DNA from: Diospyros lotus
Lineage: Eukaryota; Streptophyta; Magnoliopsida; Ericales; Ebenaceae
Reading direction: 5' to 3'
Assembly (NCBI RefSeq): GCF_014633365.1
Contig: NC_068339.1
Location: 34,667,316 to 34,731,315, forward strand
DNA length: 64,000 nucleotides
Shown here: piece after piece, positions 1 to 12,528 of the stretch
Numbering within the stretch: the first letter of the stretch is position 1
Layout: each line of letters begins with the position of its first letter
Made by a program: the position numbers and the translations under genes
The notes under the pieces: model-generated
What the model was told of the DNA's origin: nothing
Database searches by the model: none
What the model saw: the letters and a program-made list of their open reading frames with translations, nothing else

Positions 1-609
1 CTTTAAATCATACCCACTCTATATTCAGCGTACATTGCTTTTCACGATCCGACAAAATTCTTATCATTGCTTTCCACCAATAAACCGCTTCGTCCAAAGC
101 ATAAAGTGGAACAGATGATCTTTTCCTTTTCGCTCGATCGTCGCTTTCAATCTTGTCTTGCCTTGATCCTTGAAGGACTCATAGCTAACCTGTTTCTTAT
201 AACTTAGAAAAATTACCTGCAGCGCCTTATAAGAAAATCCTCAAGTATTGCTCGATTTCCCTGCAGGCTAAGTAAATCAAAATATACTCAACCAATATAG
301 TTATAAACCAATCCTACTATGATTTTGAACATCCTAGGTTTCGAATCCATAAAATCATCCCGAATGGAAATACCACATATCCTTATAGTCCCACAATAAC
401 CATAAAGGAATAATTAATCGCCTTAATTACCTAATCCACTATTGGACATTCCACTTCCTGTCAAATTATAAGTTGACACATCATATCATCATTTTCCAGT
501 AAGACTCATTAGCTCCAAGAAATTATCTTACTGGATTACTAGGACATTTTCCTCATTCATAAACGTAACAAATTTAAATTTTCTTTGGCTTCCTCAAACC
601 ACCAAATCC
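1..609. other. Decayed internal sequence of the left gypsy element
   Basis: This stretch lies downstream of the gag knuckles on the minus strand and should hold the end of gag and the start of protease. I see no open frame or recognisable protease motif in it. It is AT-rich with many stops. Confidence 0.4.
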
Positions 610-687
610 TTAAAATGTATTATCAATCCATACCTTAAATACATAATTGCATGAATTTACTGACCATCCTTTGCTCATCTCGTTTTG

Positions 688-1210
688 ATTGATTCTTTCC
701 CCCTTGCGGGCAATTCCTAGAGAGATGGCCAGTCTGCTGGCAATTAAAGCATATGGGCCCGTCCAAACAATATCTGGACAAATGGCCCTTTTCCCTACAG
801 GTGTAACATTTTTGGCTTCTCTTTTCACAGGGTTTTCCGACATGAGACTTTCGACACCTACGACAATTACCTTTCAGCTTGAAACCTCTTCCTCATGCTC
901 CCAAATTGTGTCCTTGGTTTCTTTCATTTGGCTTATTGACTTTCCTTTTCTGTGGGCAGTCCTTGGACAAGTAGCCGATTTGATGGCATCTGAAACACCT
1001 CGGTCCTTCCAGACAGTCTCGTGTAATGTGATCACTCACTCCACAAGTGTAACATCCTTGGGTTCTTTCCTCACATGGTTTTCCAAGGTGAAATTTCTGA
1101 CATTTGGGGCAATCTCTCTTTAGCTTAAAGTTTCTTCCTCGAACCCCCAAGTCACGTTTCTTCCCAAAACTTTGAGAACATCGGGTATTCTTCATCTGGA
1201 ATAGCCACAC
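688..1210 (-). pseudogene. gag nucleocapsid region with duplicated zinc-knuckle block
   Basis: Two tandem copies of a zinc-knuckle block lie in the same frame. The upstream copy (893-1141) and the downstream copy (about 700-889) each contain one C-x2-C-x3-H-x4-C motif followed by two C-x2-C-x4-H-x4-C motifs, six knuckles in all. Each copy begins with a matching basic stretch (RNFKLKRDC and RGFKLKGNC). The copies are separated by an in-frame TGA (893-895). In the alignment this stop sits where the other copy has Arg, consistent with CGA to TGA decay. Gag knuckles bind the genomic RNA of retroelements. Most plant gypsy Gag proteins have one to three, so six is unusual. The frame is otherwise short and broken. 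Confidence 0.8.
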
Positions 1211-2808
1211 TCAAAATCATAAGGTTAACAAGTAAACCTTAGCAATAAAATAATTCTGAAACATATGTAACTAACTAGCAAAAACTCAAAAATCATAAGT
1301 TTTTCAAATTCCCTGACCATTATGGACCAAGCTGATTACTAATCCAACAAATTCCAGTTACCTATATCCTCAAATTTGTTTAAGGATTTCACGCACTAGG
1401 TGTCCATTAGACCTTTATCAGGTTCATAACCTTGACTCGAGAAATTACCAACATTTTTATAAGACCAAATAGTCCTCTAAACTCCAAAATTTCCATAGAC
1501 GATAAAGTAGTTTCCCAAGTGCTTGTTATCCTCTAAAATCCTTGAAAACTCTAAGTTTACCAAATCCCTACAATTCAAATAAGTTTCATATAAAATATCC
1601 CCATGTAATGTTCAAGTAAGGAGGATATCTCCCAAAATCCCGCAAGTCATTTATGATTTTCAAACTCATCAAATTTCTACAAGATAGTTGTGAATAAAAA
1701 CTTCTACCAACCCACATATGGGAATGTCTCCAAAGATCTCATGAGTCATCCAAGCTTCTGGCTTAGGGTTTAATCTTACCAAATAATGAGAATACCTCAG
1801 ATTCTTTTGACAGTCATCCATAAACTTGCTCCATGTCCTATCTTAACACCAAGGAGCTCAAAAGTTAGTAGCGTCTGTTAATTGCCATAAACACCACATA
1901 TCACTATTTATCTTCATAGGTGTATATGTATATAGGCTTTTCATTTCACCACATAGACATTAGGACTGTTTCTCATGTACTTATTTCCGAAATCCTCAAG
2001 ATTTTCAAGTACCTGGAATATCTACAAACATTTAGTAAGTCTAATAATCCTCAAATCAAAGTACCATCAGGTGTATCTCTTGAATCCCAGAATTTCTGTA
2101 GAAAATAAAATAATCTTCCAAAGAAACCCCCAAAATCCTCAAATTGACATAGTGTCTTCATGACCTTGATTCCATACATTCCTTAAGTTTCAAGAATTCT
2201 CATAAATAATTTGACTTACAAAATAACCTTCCGAAATCCTCGAGACCTAGGTCCACCAGGTTTCTGCAAAATATTTGTTAATAAAAATTTCTTATCTCCC
2301 AAAATGATCAAACGATCTCCTTAGCACCCAATAGACCTCGAATAAACTCCAATATAAAGGGTTCTATCTTCCTTCAATAATTTAATTAGTCCTTCCTAAG
2401 GTTTTCCAAATAACTAAATGCTTACTCGCGCCTTGTCCAATTTACGTACTCACCAGATCCTGTTGTCCTTAATAGGGATAACCTCAAACAATGAGTAGCC
2501 TATCCTGTCATCAAAACTCAAAGATCAGTAACAGGAGAACACCATACAATGCTATTTACATTTACCCACATTTATACACGTATATAGACTCATCATTTCA
2601 CTATTTTGTCCATCCAGGTACATCTAAATGCAATCCTTTACCTCGAAAACCAAAAATCATTCTTCCTTGGTTTCAAATCTATTCCTGCCATAGATCAAAA
2701 CATCCTCAAAGTTAGTCAATTCAAATCTAAATCAAAACTTCAAAGTCACCACAACCTAAATATCCTCAGAATTAATCAATCACACTTAAATAAGAACCAT
2801 ATATTCTA
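1211..2808. other. Leader/5' gag region of left gypsy element, no open frame
   Basis: About 1.6 kb between the PBS and the zinc knuckles. It is AT-rich and dotted with recurring words such as CCAAAATCCTCAA, with no reading frame above about 60 codons that looks coding. The N-terminal part of gag should be here but is not recognisable. Confidence 0.5.
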
Positions 2809-2820
2809 GCTCTGATACCA
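2809..2820 (-). other. Primer-binding site (initiator tRNA-Met type)
   Basis: On the minus strand the LTR end GGGGCATTACA is followed after two bases by TGGTATCAGAGC, complementary to the 3' end of plant initiator tRNA-Met. This fixes the element's orientation and the inner end of its 5' LTR. Confidence 0.85.
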
Positions 2821-2822
2821 AC

Positions 2823-4886
2823 TGTAATGCCCCACTTTTTCAAATACACAATGATGTAAAATAAAAGCTAACATCACCACGGGCATTATGGAAACCCTTA
2901 CCAACGGAAGCGTTGGATCGAACCTGAAAGCTTAACCAAAGCTAAATAAATGCGGTTTCCACTGTATTTCCTTCACAAGTTCAAGAAATGCTCATGACTT
3001 CCAATACTCTAAAAATGACTCAACATATAAGCCATAGGTACAGTTGTAGGACACCCACATACGCACACCTCTTACAACCTTGAATACCCTAGTTGCTATT
3101 ACAACACATCATTGTGGTACAATTACATGGGTATGTAATAACTCAAAAAAAAACCCGCCAAAACTAGCCAAGCATCATCTCCTTGCTCACACTCGAACTG
3201 GTACCTAAAACACCTGACACTTCCAACATACCTGGAACGTGAAACGTTCCAGGGGAATCAACCCAAGTTAGATATACATCTAAGTGAGTGACTCAGAAAA
3301 GGTAAGTATATGTGTGCAAATGCAATAATGCCATTATAAAATCCACCCCCGTGGTAGCAATGCCAAGGTGTTGCAATCACCTTCGCGGTCATCATAGTCA
3401 TTCTTGGCTCATCACCCGAGCACGAGGTCTTCCATGATGTCCCAACAACTAGCCATAGTCACCAATACGAACATGATATATGACAAAGCAGAAGGAATAT
3501 GCATAAACAAGGGAAAATATGACATGTAAGCCATAAAGGCATGATATGCAAGCCAACATCCACACACAAGTGAAGCAACAAATGCTCAAAGTTTCACAAA
3601 ACATGCAGGAATCACTCACCTTGATCGGTTACCTTAGGAAGCACGGTTTACAACGAGCGAAATGGGTTTTCTCGCAGTCTTTCTTACTGCTCGGCACGGA
3701 CTTTGAGAAAGACCCCAAAATTCTGTCAAGGCTTATTCTCCATCGACTTTCTCCCTTCTTTTGGTAGTATTTTCTCTCTCAAACTCCCTTCCTTTTCCTC
3801 CTTTCTTGGTGCCCAAAATGAATAACCCCAAAGCCCTTATTTATAGGAAACTTCGACGAACCAAATCGTGCCACGTGTCGTGTCATCATTCCATCAATGT
3901 GCATCCAATTAAAATATGCCATGTGTCCCTAAAGATTAGTGCATTTTCATTCCCTTACGACAAGTCTCCCTTGAGATATGAACCATCACATGTTTAATTT
4001 GATTTTCAAGATTCCCCATCATTACATCCCACATGGTTAATTCGTTTTCTACATTTCCCATCATTACACCTTTAATTTACAACTAAATCCTACATGGTTA
4101 ATTGCATTTTCCACATTTCTCATCATTACACTTTAAATCCTATCTCCAAGTGGACAATGAATGCTTTCCACATGTCCTTAGAGATAATGTTTGGAGACTT
4201 TTGCAAACTTGGAAGCTAAGTAAGCTTTTCCTTAACCAATCATGCAATGCCACCTCAAAGGGTCATTATGAGCCATCATGTGACTTTAACTTAACTTCCA
4301 AGTAACCCAATGGTTGATTGCCATGTGTCATTGAAGATAAAGCTTCATCATTTCTCCCATGTGCATCCAAACCAAATGCACCTCTCGCCTCTTAATTGAA
4401 TTTAATAGAGTTTAGAATCCAAAGCTCCATTTGTTTTGAGTGTTCACACTATGCTCATCATTACACCCATAATCATTACACCCATAATTATAAGATTTCA
4501 ACCAATCCAATTGTGACACCTAGGGGGGACACTTGGTCATTCATGATTTTCCCATGGATGATATTTTTAAGGTTTCAAGAACTACACATTGGCCCAAACT
4601 TTTCGAATATTTTGCACTTAGGCCCTTGCAACTTGGTCCCCGGGTTATTTTTAATTACATTTTTTGGTCCCTGAAAAATAGATAAATTACACTTAGCACC
4701 TCAAGATTTTAGGTAAATTACATTTTTACTCGACTTTAGTATTTATGATTTTGCCACTAGTTCAGAAACTCAATTTTTCTCTCAAGGCTTCCTCAATTCT
4801 TGGAAAGGGCCTATTTCCTTAAGTATTAGAACCTAACAATCTCAGGTATTATCTCATTTTTTATTTTGAAAATCTGGGATGTTACA
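2823..4886 (-). repeat. 5' LTR of left gypsy element (2064 bp)
   Basis: Read on the plus strand it starts TGTAATGCCCC and ends GGGATGTTACA, so the minus strand has TGTAACATCCC ... GGGGCATTACA. These are classic terminal inverted ends for this LTR family, with the PBS adjoining. A minus-strand TATA box lies near the middle. There is no coding potential. Confidence 0.8.
3838..3845 (-). promoter_or_regulatory. TATA box of left LTR
   Basis: The minus strand reads CCTATAAATAAGG here, about 1.05 kb from the LTR start. A transcript start about 30 bases downstream, near 3805, would place R/U5 over the rest of the LTR. Confidence 0.5.
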
Positions 4887-5284
4887 GAAATGACCACATT
4901 ATATTTTGACCAAGTATTTTTGAGTGCCCTACAAAAACTATTTAACTTTTGTTTCATGAAATCATCATGTGCAGTGGCATTCAAGTCTTACAATTCTTGC
5001 GTGCACCTTGTTGAATTTTATGTTTTAATGATGATTAATGTAATGATTGTTCTATGTTAAGGATACTTTTGAGAATTATCTCAAGGAACCTTGTTATGTT
5101 ATGTTCTTATAGGCTTATTAATATATTCTGATTATGTGAAAATTATTTTATCATCCTTTAGAATAGTTATTAAGCTTGTTTTAATAGAGTATTTGTTGAG
5201 GTTGCCTTGAGCATTTGTAAGGTCAAGGAACCTTGAATAGTTTATTAATGTTTTCATATGTGCTAGAATGGTTTTAGCCATATG
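4887..5284 (+). repeat. SIRE-like copia LTR, left piece
   Basis: AT-rich sequence between the left gypsy LTR and the plus-strand gypsy element. Removing that element and one copy of ATATG joins this piece directly to 24496 onward, so both belong to the same older sequence. The true LTR start is not visible; it may lie beyond the left gypsy element. Confidence 0.45.
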
Positions 5285-7811
5285 TGTAATACCCGAGAAA
5301 TTTGGGTTAATTAAAAAGAAACAATTTATTAGAGAAATGGGATTTCAGAGAAAATTGGTATCTGAATAGCCCCAAAAATTAACCAAATCGACTGTCGGGA
5401 ATGCCCTGGAGCCGAGATGCCAAAGGAAAATGATGTGGCATTAACGAGCACCCCGAGATAGGATTTATGGTGCAGAAATAAATTGGATCGGGAATAGTTT
5501 TCGGTACAACAAAATAATAGCTGTCAATTAGGCTGCAATACCGAATTGTTATAGACGACTTCTCAGAAGTCAACGGAAGCTTGAGGATACTTTGGTTTTT
5601 CATAAGTAACAACCCTTCAGTGATTTCAGGAAGAAATGAGAGGGTTTCAGGCCAAAACGAAGATTCGGGTCTAAGTGTAGTTTTTGGAAATTGCTAGAGG
5701 GAGGCCGAAACGCTTTTTTTTCGGAATTCTCAGGGGTCAAATTGATGTTTTAGGACTTGAGGGTCTTGAAAGAAATTATCAAAAGTTCATGGGTTAGGTG
5801 GAAAAGGGAAAAAATGAGAATACCAAAAGTTGAGGGGCCAAAATGCAATTTTTCAAAAAAGCTAGCATGGGCAAATCTGACCGGTCGGCCATGGCCGATT
5901 TTGGCCATGGGGTTTCATGAGGCTTGGTCAGGGGAGCATCTTTCGTAAAGAGCTTGCTCGACAAAAGCCATCGTGGTGGCCGGATTTTGAAGAAAAAGTG
6001 GCCGAAAGCTGGCCGGATTCTTCGTGCGCCTGCAAATCGCTTTGTTGGTCGGCTAAAGCTCGCTTGAGGTCGATCCAGGGGAGGTCGAGCCTCCTAAGGT
6101 GATGGGTAAGGCGACTAAGGGTGTTTGAAGGCTCGGAAATGCTTATAAATAGGCATTCAATGGTGGCTGAAAATGGAGAGAAATTTAGCTTCAAATCGAG
6201 GGCTCTAATGAACGAATTGGCCGTCCATTTTAAGGGGCTTTTGAAGCCCATGAGAGGTAGAGCATTTCTGGAAAATTAGAGGCGTTTTCGTGTTGGTTTG
6301 ATGGTGATTCGAAGCTCGCCAGAAAAATGAGGCTGGCGGTTTGGTCGAGCATTTGGCCAGTCGATTGAGCCACTTCGGGTGGTCTTTTCAGGCCACAAAT
6401 GGTGCCATTAGGATTGAACTGAAGAAGGGTTATCTGAGGGAGGAAGAAACCAGCATCGCCAGCGACTGGAGCGCCGAAGAAGACGACCGGCGCGTGGGGG
6501 CACATGGGTGGCTGAAAAAATATGGAAAAATTTCTAAAAAATCAGGAATTATTTTACGGAGGTTCGTGCAAAAATATCTGAGTTTGGGATTCCTAATGTC
6601 TCGATTTTAGCACCAAAGAACCTCGTTTTGGGTGAAAATGCAACATCCGAGTAAGTTCAGTATTTTTCCTTTGAATTTCATAGCCTATAATGAATTGTTG
6701 TGAAATTATATTTGAGAAAATAGTCTCGAGGTATTTATTGAAATTTTTGGAAAGGAAAAATGAAAGAAAATGAAGGAAAAATGAAATAAATGGAATATTG
6801 AGGATATTTAGTGATTAAATATTATTTTATGATTGTGGAGATCGAGATGGTGAGATTGGTGCAACTTTTGAGAGTTGGCACAAAAATTGAGGTCGGGCAC
6901 GCATATCGAGGCAATGCGCGCTTTTCAAGGTGTCATGATCTTTAGGGCAAAGGTGAGAAATTTTATCCTAAACATGGTTTTGTGAGCTTTCCTATCCTAC
7001 ATGATATGATTGTTTATTATGCATGATATTTATGAAAGATATGATTGCTTATACATGCATACTATTTACGAAAGATATGATTCATTTTGTCATATTGCAT
7101 GGAAAGTCGTGATATTTGCATGGCACGATATTATTGTCATATTGATATTTGTTCATGGGAATGGGATGTCACCCACAGAGTGTAGCCATAATTTCCCAAG
7201 TGCGTTGAGGGAATAACGTTAGGCTTATCTTGCAGAGGTTTGGGATTTGTCTAGGATTCCTAGTCGGGCTTGCGGGCTAGGGAAGTTACACTAAGGAAAA
7301 ATATTCTTCATATTATTGCATTATGCATTCATATATATGTTTTGAACCCTCACTAAAAGTTTCATCTTCTAATGGGTTATGCTCTTGGAACATTCCACGT
7401 TCCAATTTAGACTTGCAGCTCAGGCAAGGAGCAGGTTGAGATATGACGGCACGTGATGGCATGGCCGATGGATTCAGCGAGCTGACTCGGATATGTTTTA
7501 GCTGACGCTTTATTGATGATTAACCTTGTTAGAACATTATGGAATCTCCATGTATTTATGTATTTCAATATTGAGGATATGATGTTAACTATGGTATGGA
7601 TTTTTATGTTATAAATAAAGTGAATTGATTATGTACCATATCAGGTTTCGATTATCGCTTCTGCATTGTTAATGATTTGCTGGAGGTTTTGTTCGGGACT
7701 CGGTATTTAAGGTTTAAGTTATGTACCGAGAAAGAAAGAAAAAATAAATTATGTATATTTTGGGCCCCAACATAGTGACATGCTCGATAAGAGAAAAAGC
7801 GGGGTGTTACA
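5285..7811 (+). repeat. 5' LTR of plus-strand gypsy element (2527 bp)
   Basis: Starts TGTAATACCCGAG and ends GGGGTGTTACA, then a PBS. It carries a TATA box at 6144-6151. The part from 6677 to the end is repeated at 23366-24490. Its start is related to the solo LTR at 29925. Open frames inside it (for example 6230-6505 minus) show no recognisable protein. Confidence 0.85.
6144..6151 (+). promoter_or_regulatory. TATA box of 5' LTR
   Basis: GCTTATAAATAGGC lies 860 bp into the LTR. It is absent from the truncated 3' LTR copy, which begins at the equivalent of 6677. Confidence 0.5.
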
Positions 7812-7813
7812 GT

Positions 7814-7824
7814 TGGTATCAGAG
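7814..7824 (+). other. Primer-binding site (initiator tRNA-Met type)
   Basis: GTTGGTATCAGAG follows the LTR end GTTACA. Same primer type as the left gypsy element. Confidence 0.85.
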
Positions 7825-8765
7825 TGAATTGTTGAAGATATAATGTTTGAGTCGTGAGTGACTCTAGTATAGTCGATATTAAAGCGAAGCTAAGGAAAAG
7901 GTCGCATGTGGCTAGATAAGCAAAGCCACCGTAAGATTTGGGTATTAACAGTTACTGGATAAGTGTGTTGTAGTGGAAGTGCATGTCTAGGAAAGACTTG
8001 GTACTTAAGTGTGTCCGTTTGTGACCCACATCTCTTTCTTAGGAATTTACCTGGTGTAGTTTTCACAAGCAGACACTATTTTAGTAGACGACTACTATTC
8101 CCGATGAATAGTAGAATGCCTAATAAAAGCTAGTGCAAGATAAGTCTGATGGCCTAGCTGTTAAGATAAGGACCGAAAGATAAGGATCCGATGAAATGAT
8201 TCGAGTGTAAGGTTGACTCGATTATCGTGATTATGGATCCGAGAGATTTAGAGATTGATGATTTGATGTCATTAGTCAAACTCCTTGCAATGAGAGATGA
8301 GATAATTGTGGTTATCAAAGATGATCGGATTAGTGATGATTAGCCCGATGTGGCAAGGCCTAGCTGATGAGTTAGGATTAAATGATGAGATTTTTGAAGA
8401 TCATTTGGTATCTCGAAAATAAGATATAGGATCCCACGAATTGGGACGAACGAGAGGCTGGAAATGACCAAATGATGGTGCGTGAGTGCGTCAATTAATG
8501 AACCAAAAGTAGTGCAACTGATATGACTCGCAAAGACGGGATAAAGAAACCCTAGCAGCGTGACGACACTACTGGTCGGTGTTCGCAGTGACAGATCTGG
8601 ATCTAGGGACCAAGGCAGAAGACTTGTGATGAGCTTGCGATCAACGTACCAGGGAAGCTAGTTGGCTATCTCACGGTATGGGTCTGGGACCCAGGGTCTA
8701 AGTTGCTTAGTGTACTGCCGAAGAGACGATCAGATGCTGAAGACCTGGGGCAACCCAATAAGGTA
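7825..8765 (+). other. Decayed internal region of plus-strand gypsy element
   Basis: Follows the PBS and should contain leader and gag. It holds many stops in all frames and no zinc knuckle or other recognisable motif. Confidence 0.5.
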
Positions 8766-10756
8766 TGTACTGTTAGTGTAGGTGCTCTAGACCCAATCAG
8801 ATTGGGCATGTTGTACACTGACAATTGTAATCATGTTTATTATTTGAATAAGTTATTCAAATTCACAAGAAGTCATTCTATTAGTTTCTTGTTATTATTG
8901 TAATGACCAAATGAAACTAGATAGAAGTCCATATGATGTATACTGTGATTAATCTATAAAGATGTGAGATGATGCATCACAGTTTCTAGACATCATTAAA
9001 CGTCCCAAGTCGTAGCAATGTCAAGAATGGACATTGACAATTGCGATAAGACTTGTATGTGCTATGTTTTTGCTATGTGATAGCAATGGGGGTCTCACAC
9101 CCATAGGCATGGGGATGCCTAGACAAGTACATAGGTGACCAATGTTGGAGAACGTGTCACTGGACATGACTCGCCATGAGAATCCATTTTGGTTATATGT
9201 TGATGGAATTCTCATACGAGATGGGTGTAACTAATCCTTGGACCTGAGGTTGTCACGGTCATCTCATAAGAAGACCGATATGCTTTGACATCGTTTCGAT
9301 GGGCCTAGACAAAGGCTGCATGTGGGCGATCGTTGGGTATATCGTGAGGCTTATGGAGATGGGTGTATAACCAAGATGGGACTCGTCTATCCCTTGATAG
9401 AGGATGATGTATCTAAGGCGCCTTCGGTGGATATTCACTTTAAATCCATGGCCATGGTGAAAGAGATCAATAAGGAGTTATTGATTTACTTTCTAATTAA
9501 GTGAAGTTATCTGGAAGACCGAAGAAAACTCATGTGATCGTTATCAAGCAACACATCGCCATACTTGAGATCACATAAGATACATTGACGAGAGGATCGA
9601 ATTACACGGTAACCATGCTCGTGAAAGGTTATTTACGGATTATGAATCCTTCTGAATAATTGGGTAGGCATGATGCCTTGCTAGAGGCCAATCTTGTCTT
9701 ATGTGTTTGTATCGACACATTGCCAACATATTCGGAAGCCTAATGAGTCATACGCAATAGGAACGGTAAACCAGGAAAGTAGACGTATGGTTAAGTGGGA
9801 CACTTCGGCAAGAAGTTGTGCCGTCGTAGGTTCTCACGGAAAAAGAACAAATAGACGTAATGACGTCGATATGACGAGGAGTCGTCATAATAGAAAGAGT
9901 TTCCTAAAATGGCAATTAATTAAATTAGGAAGGAGTTTCTAATTTAATAATTTTCTATTTGTTGGAGTGACAAATAGGAAATAAAATATATTTGGGCTTA
10001 AGTTAATATTTGGACTAAATTGGATTTAGGTCAAATATTAAATTAAATGTTATATTTGGACTAAATTAGATTTGGACCAAATATTAAAATAAATATTATA
10101 TTTGGACTAAATTAGATTTGGGCCAAATATTAAATATTATATTTGAACCAAATTAGATTTGGGCCAAATATTAAATAAAATATATTTGGGCTTGAATTAG
10201 ATTTGGGCCATAATATTTTATTTAACCTATAAAAGGATTGGGCCATTTAATTATATTTCTAGTTAAACTAGAATAAGCCCACTTAAGATTCTAATTAAAT
10301 TAGAATTAATGGGCTAGCCCAATCCATTAGGGTTTTAGAAATCCTAGGATATTTCCTTATAAATATCCTTTTATGGGTTGCCTAAAATCAAGGTGATTTT
10401 TGGTGTCGTTTTTCAAGAGTTGAAAAACGTATTGCCGTTCACTCTTCCCGTTTCCTTCTGGTATCGATTTGAAACGTGGGTGTTCTTTTACCGTCCATAC
10501 ACAAGCCGTACAAAGGAGAAGGAGCTAGCACTCCTATTCCGCTCTCTTTGCCAACTGACGCGTGCCGCGTATCACGAGTTAGAGGCCGGACTCTTGGACG
10601 GCTCGAATCCGCGAACGACTCGATAATCTAAAGGTTAGATTTATTTATTTGTTTGTGAATGATTTAATTTCGACGTTGATCCAATCGCTGGGATCGGGGT
10701 AAGTTCAAAATTTTGAACTACGTTGTTTACCCCGTAGCGATCTTGCTTTACTTTCA
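8766..10756 (+). repeat. Copia-like LTR insertion inside the gypsy element (approximate ends)
   Basis: The sequence changes character near 8766-8771 (TGTACTGTTAGTGTAGG) and again near 10756 (CTTTACTTTCA then GCTTG). In between it resembles a long plant copia LTR: an AT-rich U3 with a tandem array, a TATA box at 10229-10236 (CCTATAAAAGG), and a terminal part in which GGGGTAAG and TTACCCCG flank a short inverted repeat. No PBS or coding region follows, so a solo LTR or a non-autonomous relative is likeliest. I could not find a convincing target duplication, so both ends are provisional. Confidence 0.4.
9986..10230 (+). repeat. Minisatellite, about 46-bp unit, about five degenerate copies
   Basis: The unit TATTTGGACTAAATTAGATT followed by TGGGCCAAATATTAAATAAA recurs about five times with spacing of 41-46 bases. 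It lies just upstream of the TATA box of the copia-like LTR. Confidence 0.75.
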
Positions 10757-12404
10757 GCTTGTGGGGGAGATCTAAGTCCCAATGGTCTAGGATGTGAGGT
10801 GTGCCAGTAGTTATGATTGATCGAGGTCGGAAGCCTAGAAAATCTAAATGGGATGGATAGATTATGAATGTGTGTCATATTTAAAGAAATTGCATTGGGG
10901 TTCATAGTCATTTTGGGAGTAAGTGACACGACGAACAATGCAAGACTCGAGGAATAGAATACCTCGGTGTCTAGCATGGAAATGGGATCAAGAGATGGAA
11001 ATGTTGGATGGCTCAAAGGGAAAGCTACCTGACGTTTGAAATGGAAAGGAAAGATGCATGCTCGTGAGCCGTGTAGGTGCTACCTACGAGGTGATGGAAT
11101 CACCAGGCCATGATGAGGGAATGTTCTTGCAAAAGGAGTTAGACTCAGGGCAGCGACAACGAATGATAGTTCTCAGAGGATTACGATAAGACCGTGCAAT
11201 TTTCACCCGGGATGTACCTATGTGAGGGTCGACGTATGATGTAGGAGTAAGCCTACCATATGATAGGGGTGATGATGACAGTTGTGTGTTGAATGACAGA
11301 AAAAGTAGTGCCTATGAAGAACTAATTTAATGGTCGGGTGCCGATAGTCAACTGGATTTGAAGAACGAAATGTGAGAGTCAGGGGATTCTCGATATGAGA
11401 TTTCAGGTAGTGGAGCATGACTGGTCCAAAGGCTTGATCGATGAGTTCTGAAATAGTATTCTCGAAGTAGAGATCGAGTACCAAAAAGGAAAGAATAGAT
11501 AGGTCGTATCGACCGAAAAAAAAAAAAAAGGATGATGATGAGACCTAGTCAATAAAGGTTTCAGTGTGCCAAATAAACCTGCAGAATCAGGTAAAGTAAT
11601 CGGTAGTCCACCCGACAAGTAGAGCTTGAAAGCACCGTGATGGATAGAAAGCCGCGATGGCAAAGGAAATCGAGTTCTTGAAAGATAAAGGGAACCAGAT
11701 ATCGTGATTTGATTTGGGATCTTCGAGGATAGATCGGTTTGAGATTCCGGAGGAATTTCCTTGAAAGAATTGATTGAGGATCTAAGGATTCGTAATGGAA
11801 CTTTGGAGTTTCAGAAAGAAATCCAGCAAGGATAGGAGTACCGTGGATAATGTAAGTACCTGCCTGCTCTAGTTGGTAGCATAGCTATGGATTGATATCT
11901 TGAAGATTGTGCGAATCTTTAACGAACCAAGATGAGGGCAGATGTGCCAAGATAATAGGTCGCAGTAGGAGAAGTTGTAGACCCAAATTGATTAAGGATC
12001 CGAGATTTTCAAATTTTGGAGATTGGAACTCTCGTATAGCTAGACAGTTAGTTTAGGTAGCCTTAATGGGCAAATTGGGTGATGTATCGCTAAGTGATGA
12101 AAATAAAGAGCCTGTCGAGATATGGTACGGGCACTTGCGGTCAATGAAAAGCTGTAAGAAGAATTGGGAAATGGCAAGATATATTCTCAGAAGATTTAGC
12201 AGGATTATTTCTTAATGATGAAACTGCCAATGATAGCTTGAGGTTATTTGGATGCTTAGCCATGTGTGACTTGATTAAGAATGTGAATTATCAGGTGATA
12301 ATTAAGAGCCAATGTTTTTATCTCGATTTGATGAATTATTAAATAGCCGTAAGAGGCTAAGGTAACTGACGATCAATATACAATCGAGGGTAAGACAAGG
12401 GAAT
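10757..12404 (+). other. Decayed internal region of plus-strand gypsy element, continued
   Basis: About 1.65 kb with no long frame on either strand and no protease, RT or integrase motif I can recognise. Position between the LTRs implies former gag-pol or non-coding internal sequence. The right limit is a guess, because the captured gene tail starts somewhere near 12405. Confidence 0.35.
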
Positions 12405-12528
12405 GAAATGTTTAAAATACCAAAGCATAATATTCATTCCATATGTTCAAACGGTTACAGGAAATCAAGCTGTACAATTACTTAAAGGGAAAATGGCAAA
12501 CCATAAAACTGATGATGATGCCAATGCT
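12405..12528 (-). other. Probable 3' UTR of the captured gene fragment
   Basis: On the minus strand this continues directly, across the Athila insertion, from the stop codon at 23222-23224. It is AT-rich with stops in all frames. The far limit is uncertain. ATGCT at 12524-12528 is the left target duplication of the Athila element. Confidence 0.4.

Larger units (their letters stand above)
1..4886 (-). mobile_element. Ty3/gypsy (Tekay/Del-like) element, 5' part, cut by window edge
   Basis: The minus strand reads LTR (2823-4886), then a primer-binding site (2809-2820), then a long leader, then gag zinc knuckles (about 690-1141). The rest lies beyond the left edge. The LTR has TG...CA ends and the PBS matches the 3' end of plant initiator tRNA-Met, as in chromovirus-type gypsy elements. 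Five bases GAAAT (4887-4891) follow the LTR; whether they are a target duplication cannot be tested because the other end is out of the window. The internal region carries in-frame stops, so this copy looks non-autonomous. Assignment to Tekay/Del rests on the PBS, the long LTR and the knuckle pattern C-x2-C-x3-H-x4-C. Confidence 0.75.

Noticed and set aside
689..1123. 144-codon plus-strand frame
   Set aside because: Complement of the gag zinc-knuckle block, which is the true coding strand by motif content.
8711..10761. Exact target duplication for the copia-like LTR (GCTTA/GCTTG)
   Set aside because: Only four of five bases match, and the left boundary would not start with TG at the right base; boundaries were left approximate.
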